This document shows positions 27,001 through 39,334 of a DNA stretch of 64,000 nucleotides, one piece after another (position 1 is the stretch's first letter; every line of letters begins with the position of its first letter). Source of the DNA: Sclerodactyla briareus (Eukaryota; Echinodermata; Holothuroidea; Dendrochirotida; Sclerodactylidae); the NCBI GenBank assembly GCA_026419785.1, contig JAODTK010000100.1:434001-498000 (forward strand). Direction: 5' to 3'. The position numbers were made by a program, and so were the translations under genes. The notes below the pieces were generated by a model, which saw only the letters and a program-made list of their open reading frames with translations, was not told where the DNA came from and did not search any database.

Positions 27001-30000
27001 TAATCTGTTGGAGATTGTTAGCATTACAGGCATCATCAAATTCAGGATTGAATTTGGTGTATTTCAGGCATAACATGCATCAGCATATTCAGGCTCTGGA
27101 ATCTATTGGGAATTTTAGGCATAAACAGGCCATTATTCCAATTTCAGGCTTGAATCTGTTGGAGATGGTCAGGAACTACAAGTATTCTTAGATCTGTTTG
27201 GAGTATTTTTTTCGGCATTGGCATAAAAGCCATTATCAAATTCGGATCAAATTCTTGGTTCTTAGCATAACATGCAATAGACAAAATTTCAGGCTTGAAT
27301 CTGTTCGGAGATGTCAAGATAACATGTATGTAAAATTCAGGCCTTGAATCTGTGCGGAGATTGTTAAAGCATAAATGTATTGTCAAATTCAGGCTGGAAT
27401 CTGTTTCAGAATTGTCAAGCATACTGTATTGTCAAATCAGGCTTGATCTGTTCAGAGATTGTTCAAGCATAACATTGTATTGTCAAATTCAGTCTTGAAT
27501 CGGTTCGGATTGTTTCCGCATAAAATGTATTGTCAAATTCTGGCTTGAATCTGTTTGGAGGATTTTGTAGGCATTACAGGCATCCAAATTTTTTTTTTTT
27601 TTTTTTTTCCCATATTCAGGCTTGAATCTGTTTGAAGATGTTTGGCATTCATTTGTTGGGCTCTGCCAACCCATCTGGTCGTCTTGATCCTCGAAGGAGC
27701 GTTGCCAGTATCTCTACAAAGAACGAAGAACCAAGGCGTAAAGGCATCACAATATTTAGGCTTGAATCTGTTTGGAGATGGTTAGGCATACAGGCAATCC
27801 TCATATTCATGGCTTGAAACGGTATTGAAGATGTTTTTAGCATATCAAATCAGGATTGAACTTTCGGAGATTTTCAAGCATAACAGTATGTCAAATCAGG
27901 CTTGAATCTTTCGGAGATTGTTCAAGCTAACATGTATTGTCCAAAATTCAGCTTGAATCTGTTCGGAGATTGTGTTTAGGCATTACAGGGCATATCAAAT
28001 TCAGGATTGAAGTTGGTTGATTTCAGGCATAAATGCCATCAGATATTCAGCTCTCTTGAATCTATTTGGAGAATTTTAGGCATAACAGGCTTATTCAAAT
28101 TCAGCTTGAATCTGTTTGGAGATTGTTCCGGCATACAAGTATCTTAGATCTGTTTGAGATTTTTTCAGGCATCAAAAGGCATTATCAAATTCAGGATAGT
28201 TCTTTTTTAGCATACATGCATTATTCAAATTCAGGCTTGAATCTGTTCGGAGAGATTGTTCAAGCATAACATGAATTGTCAAATTCAGGCTTGAATTTGC
28301 GGAGATGTTCAAGCATAACAGTATGTCAAATTCAGGCTGAATCTGTTCGGAGATTGTCAAGCATAACAGATTGTCCAAAATTCAGGCTGATGAATCTGTT
28401 CGGAGAGATTTTCCAAGCATAACATGATGTCAAATCATGGCTTGTGAATAGTTGTTCGGAGATTGTTCAAGCATAACATGTATTGTCAAATTAGGCTTGA
28501 ATCTGTTTTTGAGATTTTAGGATTACAGGCATCATCATATTCCAGGTTGTCTTTTTGAAGATTGTTTAGCATCATTTGTTGGGCTGCCAACCCATCCTGG
28601 TCGTCTTTGCTTCCTCCGAAGGAGCGTTGGCCCAGTAACTCTACCAAGACCAAGAAACCAAGGCGTAACATGCATCACCATATTTAGGCTTGAATCTGTT
28701 TGGAGATTGTTATGCATTACAGCGCATCATATTCAGGCTTGAAGTTTGAAGATTGTTTAGCATCATCAATTCAGGCCTTTGAATCGTTCGGAGTATTGTT
28801 CAGCATAACATTTTTTTTGTTTTTTTGTGGAAAATTTTGGGGGGGGGGGTTGTGTTTTGTTTGGTCAACTTCAGGCTTGAATCTGTTCGGATCTTGTTCA
28901 AGTACTAACAGTTTGTCAAATTCAGCTTGAATCTGTTCGGAGCTTGTTAGGCATTACAGGCTCATCAATTCAGGATTGAATTTTGTGATTTAGGCATAAC
29001 ATTCATCAGCATATTCGGCTTGAATCTATTTGGAGAATTTTAGGCAATAACTGCTTATTCAAATTCAGCTTGCATCTTTTGGAAAGAGTGTCAGGCACGA
29101 CAAGTATCTTAGATCTGTGTGGAGATTTTTTTCAGGCATAAAAGGCATTACAAATTCAGGATCAATCTTTGCTCTAGCATAACTGCATTATCAATTCAAG
29201 GCTTGATCTGTTCGGAGATTGTTCAAGCATAACATGTATTGTCAAATTCAGGCTTGAAATCTGTGTGGAGATTGTTTCAACAATACTGTATGTCAATTCA
29301 TGCTTGAATCTGTCAAGATTGTTCAAGCATAACATGTATTGTCAAATTCAGGCTTGAATCTGTTCAGAGATTTTCAAGCATACATGTATGTCAATTCACA
29401 GGCTTGATCTGTTCGGAGATTGTTCAAGCATAACATTTATTTTCAATTCTGGCTTGAATCTGTTTGGAGATTGTTAGGCATTACAGGCAATCATCTATTC
29501 ATGCTTGAACTAGTTTGAAGATTGTTTAGCATCATTTGTTGGGCCTGCCAACCCCATGCCTGGTCGTCTTGCCTTCTCGAGGAGCGTTGCCAGTATCTCT
29601 AACCAATACCCAGAACGAATGCGTAACAGGCATCAACCATATTTAGGCTTGATCTGTTTGGAGATTGTTAGGCATTACAGGCATCATCATATTCAGGCTT
29701 GAATCTGTTTGAAGATTGTTTAGCCTCATCAACTTCAGGCTTGAATCTGTTCGGTGGAGATTGTTCAAGCATAACATGTATTGTCAACTTCGGCTGAATC
29801 TGTTGGAGAATTGTCGGCTTACGCATCATCAAATTCAGGATTGAATTTGGTGATTCAGGCATAACATGCATCAGCATATTCAGGCTGAATGCTATTGGGA
29901 ATTTTAGCAAACAGCATTATTCAAATCGGCTTGCATCTGTTTGAGATTGTCAGGCACTACAAGTACTTAGGTCTGTTTTGAGATTTTTTTTCAGGCACAA

Positions 30001-33000
30001 AAGGCATTAAACAATTCAGGATCGATTTTGTTTCTACATAACATGCAATATATCAAATCCTGCTTTGAATTCTGTTCGGAGATTGTTCAAGCATAACATG
30101 TATTGTCAAAATTCCAGGCTTGAATCTGTGCGGAGATTGTTAAAGCATAAATGTATTGTCAAATTCAGGCTGGAATCTGTTTCAGAATTGTCAAGCATAC
30201 TGTATTGTCAAATCAGGCTTGATCTGTTCAGAGATTGTTCAAGCATAACATTGTATTGTCAAATTCAGTCTTGAATCGGTTCGGATTGTTTCCGCATAAA
30301 ATGTATTGTCAAATTCTGGCTTGAATCTGTTTGGAGGATTTTGTAGGCATTACAGGCATCCAAATTTTTTTTTTTTTTTTTTTTCCCATATTCAGGCTTG
30401 AATCTGTTTGAAGATGTTTGGCATTCATTTGTTGGGCTCTGCCAACCCATCTGGTCGTCTTGATCCTCGAAGGAGCGTTGCCAGTATCTCTACAAAGAAC
30501 GAAGAACCAAGGCGTAAAGGCATCACAATATTTAGGCTTGAATCTGTTTGGAGATGGTTAGGCATACAGGCAATCCTCATATTCATGGCTTGAAACGGTA
30601 TTGAAGATGTTTTTAGCATATCAAATCAGGATTGAACTTTCGGAGATTTTCAAGCATAACAGTATGTCAAATCAGGCTTGAATCTTTCGGAGATTGTTCA
30701 AGCTAACATGTATTGTCCAAAATTCAGCTTGAATCTGTTCGGAGATTGTGTTTAGGCATTACAGGGCATATCAAATTCAGGATTGAAGTTGGTTGATTTC
30801 AGGCATAAATGCCATCAGATATTCAGCTCTCTTGAATCTATTTGGAGAATTTTAGGCATAACAGGCTTATTCAAATTCAGCTTGAATCTGTTTGGAGATT
30901 GTTCCGGCATACAAGTATCTTAGATCTGTTTGAGATTTTTTCAGGCATCAAAAGGCATTATCAAATTCAGGATAGTTCTTTTTTAGCATACATGCATTAT
31001 TCAAATTCAGGCTTGAATCTGTTCGGAGAGATTGTTCAAGCATAACATGAATTGTCAAATTCAGGCTTGAATTTGCGGAGATGTTCAAGCATAACAGTAT
31101 GTCAAATTCAGGCTGAATCTGTTCGGAGATTGTCAAGCATAACAGATTGTCCAAAATTCAGGCTGATGAATCTGTTCGGAGAGATTTTCCAAGCATAACA
31201 TGATGTCAAATCATGGCTTGTGAATAGTTGTTCGGAGATTGTTCAAGCATAACATGTATTGTCAAATTAGGCTTGAATCTGTTTTTGAGATTTTAGGATT
31301 ACAGGCATCATCATATTCAGGCTTGAATCTGTTTTGAAGGATGTTTAGGCATCATTTGTTGGGGTGCCAACTCCATCCTGGGTATCTTGCTACCGAAGGA
31401 GCGTTGGCCAGTATCTCTACCAAGAAACCAAGGCGTAACAGGCATGGACCATATTTAGGCGTGAATCTGTTTGAAGATGTTTAGAACATCAAATTTAAGG
31501 CTGATTGAATCTGTTTGGAGGTGTCAGGCGTTCAGATCATTCAAATTCAGGCTTGAATATGTTTGAGAGATGTTAGGCATAAGAGGAATATCATATTTAG
31601 GCTTGAATCTGTCGGAGTTTTTGTTTTTCAGCAGAACAGGCATCATGTGGCAGTAGCGAACGGGCGAAAAAGCGATCAATCACAGTAAGAGAATCACCGG
31701 TGGTAAAGTTTGATACCGAGACTGGTATCAAATATCATCACAAGACAGGTCAACCGTCAAGGAATAGTTCCAATAGACATGATTGTGTAATATCATTTGA
31801 TCAATACCGAGCAGAATGTGCAGATTCGATGAGGACAATAACACTATTCTGGCTCTAATACAGCATCATCCCAAACGAAAAGAAAGTCAAAAAGTTAGTG
31901 GATTCCTGTTTTAAACAGGTTCCGGCAGTTCTAAGCAAGCAATTTCTTTTCTGACCAAAATAAAGGATTTCCAAGACCTCCTCTATGAAATCACGACACA
32001 GAGTGATCAATGAGTGGAATGTCTTCCTGAAAATATTTTTTAGTTTTAAGAGTGTGAATGCGTTCAAGAAACAGTCTTGATTTAGTTTGCAGGGCAATCA
32101 AGGCGAATTATTTATGTGTGGTTCATTTTTCTTTCCTGGGATGTTTGGCTCCGGGGTCATTATGAGGATTATGTCCTTCCTAACCCTTATTCACTAAACT
32201 AAATAAACAGAATTCTCAACGAAAACAACCAATAAAAAAGAAAAAGCAACACAGAAACAGCCATTGAAAAAGTGACAATCACCATCAATCAAATGCCAGA
32301 CTCAACAACCTTTTCACGGAATTTCATTACCGTATCCAGGTTTTCCATGACCGCAAGATGAAACCCTGTGTTAATACTTTGACCTCTCTTACCTCCTGAC
32401 CATTGACCTGATACCGGACATTAGGGCTCATCCATACTCCGTATGGGGAATCAGAATAAATTTACATCAGTTGTCATACTGAAAGAAAAACTGTGACATA
32501 CACCATGTGCACTCGCTTGGTTCAATACCAAGAAATTATTTGTGGTTTTAAAAAGCTGAAAATGATGAAGAAAGGAAAGCCAAAAATGTAATTAATTGAG
32601 ACCAAATCTGTCACAGAATTCATTCAAAATGAACCCACTAAATATCATTAGGCTTACCTCCCATCTGTATTGATGCCCGTGTGCTACTGATGATGGGCAT
32701 CCACGTCACCTGAATTTTAATAAGCAGAATTTGTTGGATTTGTCAAACGAACCCATGCAGACGATATGTTGAGCAATATACGACCATGGTAATATACCGA
32801 AGAGCAAGAGCCACCTTTATTCCTAGAAACGGCTCCCTGATAATGCCTGCTTCAGCAAGCTACCACCTCCGGACAGAACGGCATAATTGTAACTAAATAC
32901 ACGCATGGGTATCGTCATCACCAGCTGGCCCGCCTGTCGGGTTCCACCGCTCGACCCTGTGAGGTTTCTTCAATGACATATACAAGATCCTCTCATCTGT

Positions 33001-36000
33001 AGAGCCCTCCTGGTGCCAGTTGTATATTAGGTGATGCAAAAGGGAAATATACCCATGGCTTCCCTTTTTTCGAACCTTTCGTACAATTGAACGCACATTA
33101 TAGTGAGTGTTAGTTTATACAGTGGTTCAAAAAAGCATCTCTTCAATGATGGAATAGATAATTCACGTAGATTCCAGGGTGAGCTATTGCTTATATGGAT
33201 TGAAAATAACCTATAGACGAGTGACATGCGGTATCTAAGATAATTTTTTTCCCACCTATATTTCATTCCATGTTTCCAATATAACAACCAAATGGTTATG
33301 TCTGTTTTAAACATAATGTTACTAATGGAGTCCCGTCCTACTTTTTCCTCTTGATTACAAGTTTTTCTGACATGTACATCAAAAATTATGGAACTGCCCT
33401 TGGAGCGAAAATGAACTCCGCCTCCCCATCTCCCAGCATTTCCCATCTTATTAGAGTGGCTGTGACATTTTTCCCTTTCAGGAGATAATCAAGATTTACT
33501 GAGAGAAAGTAAGGATCAATACAGAAGCACCAGATACCTTCATTGAGATAACCCCCTTATCAGCGAGTTACTCTGGTAATTTAATATTATTATATCGGGA
33601 AATTGAATATTCGGAGGAAGTAAGACCTTGATAAAAGTGGAGATGAAATTACCTATGATCTCGATACGAGAAGACGTGCACAGCTTGTGAGCCAATCTGA
33701 CATGGGTAACACCTTAATGGACTGTGATCCGTTTCCTTACTAGATCTCACTAATGTAGTCATTGGTCCTTGGAACATATGTGTCACCAAATGAAGTTGGT
33801 CATCACAGATCGGTCTTGGGGACCAGACTAGGAAAGTTCAGTCCTTCTATACAGCACACGATACATTTGTATCAGACCTTTGCCAACAAGATTGTAATAT
33901 GCCTGCACATGTAATACTTTTGATTGTTCCTGGCTTGTCGCAAGAGTGGTCAACACAGCAATGTAGAAACATAATATCAAGGGAACCTGGGACCTTTTAA
34001 GAAGGAGAATGCTGGCATACAAAAATAGTCATACAGCCAAGGATCATGGAAGAATAAAGTCTCTTTCGTGATATTCTGCATTCAATTCGAGTTTTAGCAA
34101 CTTCGTTTAATCATATGACATTGCTTAAAATCAATGGACAAATTGTCTTCAATCTATCCAGCCGGCAGGAGTGAAATTGAACATTTTTCCAATCGAGGAG
34201 GCAATATATGATGTTATCACTCCCGCGGTGTGTATTCTAGTTGACAAATTGAGTCCTGTAGTGAGAATCTCACTAGAACAACTTTTTTTTTATCCCCCTT
34301 GCTACTGATATCAAGATCAGAGCAGCCACATCCAGAAAATTATAGATACTGTTTTCAATGGAAATATCCATGCTCTAATTGAAGTGCACCTGGGTTCCGA
34401 CTAACTACTGGGGTGTCCTCCTAAAACACAGTGAAACTCGGACTGAGGTCTATGACAGTTTTGTCAGTTTTTTTGTCGTCTTCTATGGTTAGCCAAACCA
34501 CAGATATAGAGCCATGATTACATCAGATGGTGGTGTTCTTTCATATGATCGCCAAGGTGCCTTTTTGCACCAGTCCTTCTTGTTGATATGGTGCCTATTG
34601 AACAAATGCACATCACATTATAATGCATACAACCTGTTTCACGAATCAATGTTCCAATATAGATGCTGGGGTCTTTGCATTCTCGCAGCTAAGGCACTCC
34701 TATTTCTTATGGTATACTTGCTGAGCACAGAGGATAGAACCTATTTTCAAGGCTCAGCAAGGGTGCAAACCTGGATACTGCACCTTATTGTCCGCTGCCA
34801 ATCCGTCAACAGGTACACTGGTTGAGGGATGTGGGTGCTATGGGGTGGGTGGGGCTCCTTCGGCGGTCGGTACCTTAATGTAGGGGTGGGGATATTCACA
34901 CGTATATAGCGAACTTAGCGGCTTGAGTCTCCGGTCATTGTGTGCGTGCTCGTTTCCAATGGCCCTCAGCTGAAGCAACTGGAGCGGAAGGCAACAGATC
35001 CCATTTTCAAATTCTTTGGTATGAGCCGACCAGGACCAGGATGAGAACCCCGTTCTCTCGGGTGGAGGCCGACCTCTACAAGGGTACAGTCTCACCCCAT
35101 ATTTGTTCTGTAATCAGGGAACTTACTTGAGTGTGGCCTCATGTATATTGTGGGCGATGACCGAGTCCTCCACCTGCATCCACATCTCCCAGATCGGTGA
35201 TGGCTGCCGGCCCACCTCCCTAGCAGAAACAATCTGTTGGCCACTACCTCCCACCACCGACAGCTGACCGAAAGAAAATAAATGTCCGGTTTTACATCAA
35301 GAATTTGTGGCGCATGGGTAAGACTAGCATAACTCAATTGCACACCATTTTCACACTGTATATATGCTACTTTGGGCCAAGGTACATGTGCAGTTGGTTA
35401 TCCTCTGAAGTTAAATCCCTATCCTTTTGTTGCTACGTACAAGACATAATACAACCACTGGGGTTCCCAACTTCATTTGAGATTTGCACCACCTCTGATT
35501 GAATCAATACAATACTGCAAGTAGAACATGTGACCCACCTCATATGTGGCTGGGTCACATATAAGCTGCTCTTCAATGCTTATGGCAGTTCCCCCGGAAC
35601 CTCACCTCCGCTCGCTCAACTCTGCTGCACATCACATTACTTACATGTTTCATCATGGTCTCCCCACCCCCGAGTCCACCCTTGCGCTCCAGCCCCGCCC
35701 AAATTTCGAAAAGTGTTTGCACTCCTGCTACAGCTAGGGGCCACCAATCAGCCCAAATCTGTGATCGGGAGTAAACTTCATTCAGAAGGCCTGTCAAGGG
35801 AGGACAGTTGCCACGTATGACAGTGTTATAGAGCAAAGAAGATATAGGCTGTTAAAAAAGGATAAATTCATGCATAGACACCCACTTTTGACAGCTATTG
35901 GGGGCAAGGGGAGGCATTTTCCTGTTTACCCCCTCACACGCCTTGACTGTCTGGCATTCCCTACACCGACTGTCTCCTTCGTTGCAGATCGATATTCTAA

Positions 36001-39000
36001 TTTGTAAGCACTCCTGCGACTTGATGTATATACATTTACAAAACCTAGCTGACAGGAGCGACTTTCTCACTCATGGATAATGGATGAAAAATGAGCAAGG
36101 CCCTCAAAATTATTCATAATCGATAAAAAGGTTTCCTGAAAACCTCACCAAATTTCAGACAAGAAATGTTGACTGGCTTGACAAGACTTGGTTACATGTC
36201 TCTGATGTCTGCCTCCAATGCGAGTACCTGAGAATCCAAGCCCTCAAAACAGGAACTTCATCACAGTCAGGTTATTATCCCTTAATATTTGGAAGCCTGG
36301 TGCTCCTGATGGATTGGTTGAATTTATTAGATTTCTGTTCAATCATTCAGCACCACATCGCCAAAGATTGATCTCATGAATATTCATGACGATCAACAGA
36401 ATTTTTCTGGAAATTTTAATTATTCCAGTAAGCATTACACCGCATGTGTCAGCCTTGACGAGATGCAGAGAAGCAGTGTCTGTCTGTTCTCTGATCAGTG
36501 CCGAATCAAGTCCTCTCAGTTTAAAACCTGGTTACAACATGCATCGTCCTGAATATATAACTGAGTGCTACAGGGATGAATGATACAGTAGCTACGTACC
36601 ACAAGAGTATGCTCTCAAAATATTCTCGATCAATAGTGACATTCCCAGGAAATTCTGGTAGAAGGACATGGTGTCTAACTTTCGTCTCAGGAATTATTCA
36701 TAGGTGAGTGCTATGAATGGTTCTAGGACATTGACTGATTCAGCATTAGATAGGATAGTCAATGGCACATAGACTGTGCATCTACAGTATACTGTACATC
36801 CCAGGGCATAATTTATCTGGATTCAGGGCATAATTTATCTGGATTCGCATAGCAAAAAAAAACTCCAAAAAACGTCAAATGCTAATCAAAATTCCTTTTT
36901 TGTTTAGGGAAAACTCCATACACAAAGTAATGGCTATATTGATGGCATGCTATAAATTCAGCAAGATGTGCCAATCAAATTCAAGATACTAAATTAGCCC
37001 TCATCCACATGTATACCCTACTGTATCTACTAGTATGTATACTATACATCTACTAGTATACTGTGCATCTACAAGTATACTGTACCTTTACAAGGTCTAT
37101 TGCCGTCCTACTACTATATATACTATACATCTACCGTACATCTACAAGCATAATGTACAACTACAAGTATCCTATACATCTATAAGCATAATGTACATTA
37201 CAAGTATACTATACATCCAGAACTATAATATCCTGAAAAATATTCAGGGCAGGCAGGGATGTTTCTGAACATTTCAGTCAGAAGAGCACATGAAACCCTG
37301 AGGGGCTTCTACACAATGTCACAAAGTAATGCCAGACAAGACCTCTAAACTGGTAGCATATTTCTATCATTCAAATTTTCTGTGAGTATTCGGTCCACGT
37401 GATGAGGGGTTAATTTGTTGAATATAGATATTCGGCACCACATCTGCAAGCATGTGATCAAAAATATTCAAGTACTTCTGATCAGGACATGAAAGAATCT
37501 GCCTTTGAATATGGTAGTTGTGAAATACCCGGTTTGAAGATTCCTTTCAGGCTGCAATTTCCTCTTTTTAGAGGCTGGGTTTCACACATTTTCCTAATTA
37601 TCCCCTGTTGTGGAGATTGCACCAGAATTAACGACTACACAGAACACTTACAGGGAACTTCAAGTCACCATTGTCTGCATTCATTCTGACCAGGTTGATG
37701 GTCCCTGCCATGAGGCAGAGCCGGTAGTTACCGCTCAGATTCTGGCTCGAGCCCAGGCCTTTGGACTTCACAGTGACCTGCCAGATGTGTTCTGCAAAAA
37801 AAACAGATAACAACAAATATTCCATGTCAAGTTCAGTATTCACTGACATTAATTAAAAAAAAAGGTTTTCAGGTGCAAACTGGATCTCATACATCAGGCT
37901 AGATTTAAAATATTTTAGAACTCCCAACCTGACTGATGCAGAAGACCCATATTACTGGTCCAATCCAAGTTTACACACCCAGTATACCAATTGTAATAAA
38001 TACTCTATCGTACAGTTATTCACATTCAGAGAATACCTCCATCAGAATCGCCTTACTACACTCTTTGAAATGATTTTAGGCCATATCCTGTGAAATGAAG
38101 GACATTGTATTGAGGGGGGTTAAGACTAACACAATTTCATCTTAACACTGACCTCAATTTGCACCAGGCAGGAGGAGAGACCTGTTACTGTCTTTTGTTT
38201 TGCTTTGGAATACCAAATTATTCTATTTGTACCGATACGACTATCTTGCCGATTCTCACAGGTTGCAAATTTAGTGTTGCTATAGATACAAGATGGGAGG
38301 TTTGAACAACTTGAGGTTATTTGGCGACATCACAACTCATCTGTATAACTAATGCATGATTGGTAATTGAACAATGTTAAATAAATCACACAATCCCAAA
38401 ATGCTGATTGTTTTTCATGGAGCAATAAATAGTCACCAATGCAAATGATGTGATATTATGTGAGGAATTATTTTGAATAATACTTTTTCTCTCAAAGTTA
38501 GTTTTCATCTTTTAATGAGGACAGATGGTTCAAAGATACATATTTTGTCACCATTTCAATTTCAAACAATTATTGCAATGACCAGAACTCTTGTTGTCGA
38601 TTTTAGGTTTATAGCCAAGTCATACCAAAACATCAAGAGCAATGAAGATGGCACATTTCCATTTGATTGTTCAAGTCCTAATTTAAACGAAGATTTCATG
38701 ACAATCCTTCTGAAAGTATGCAGAGTTCAGGAGCACTTGACATAAAAATCAATTCTGACATTGGCCAAGGTTTGCCAAAGGCTCCAAACAGAACCTCTGC
38801 TTTAGAATGAATAATTTCACGGTCAATATCCAGAGGCCATTCCACATCCCTGGTTGAGTAGGCGTAATTAATGTTGAGCTGCAATCGCTGTATCTGTTCA
38901 CAATTTGGAGGCAAAAAGGAGAGGATTAATGCAATCTAATGCTTGCTTCTCGATTAAGTGGAAGTATATTTTTACTGTAAGCTAGATATCAAGTTTCAAA

Positions 39001-39291
39001 CTTATGTTCATTCAGACGGATATTAACTGCAGGAAATTAATTTCATGGTCAATGTATAGGAAGGGAGCAATTCCAAATCCACCGTTAAAAAATGTTGAGC
39101 TTCAAACTTGCTACATATAGAGAGAGCAGGTGCATATCTAGACTTTCCCAATATTTACAGAGGGTGCAAGGTTGGATTGACCGCATTCCTGTGGAATGAC
39201 ATCCGGACCTTTTCGGCTTTTGAGAGAGGGGCAAACGAGATATTTGTAAGCTATATGGTGACCAATTATTTTTTACTATACCCATCTTCCC

Positions 39292-39334
<43 letters not shown>

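Larger units (their letters stand above)
26130..31640. repeat. Intronic satellite: ~50 bp monomer with ~0.92 kb higher-order repeat
   Basis: The monomer is about 50 bp (CAGGCTTGAATCTGTTCGG, AGATTGTTCAAGCATAACA, TGTATTGTCAAATT) and varies heavily, with many one-base indels. Six copies of a different ~105 bp module (TTTGTTGGGCTGCCAACCCA, TGGTCGTCTTGC, GAAGGAGCGTTGGCCAGTAT, AAGGCGTAACAGGCAT) start near 26,737, 27,648, 28,570, 29,530, 30,424 and 31,350, giving a higher-order period of 894-960 bp. Other variant monomers (for example GATTGAATTTGGTGATTTCAG and CAAGTATCTTAGATCTG) recur at the same period. The whole array sits in the IRS intron between the PTB domain and the RPRS exon. Confidence 0.95.

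Noticed and set aside
32893-33446. Minus-strand frames of 67 and 139 codons, one with ILYMSL
   Set aside because: YMSL is not a YxxM motif, no IRS resemblance, and no clear splice sites.
35657-35733. Open stretch with AG acceptor (TAGCTGTAGCAG) and GTAAGT donor between the two PTB exons
   Set aside because: The two PTB exons already join in phase without it, its length would break the frame, and no frame resembles the PTB domain.
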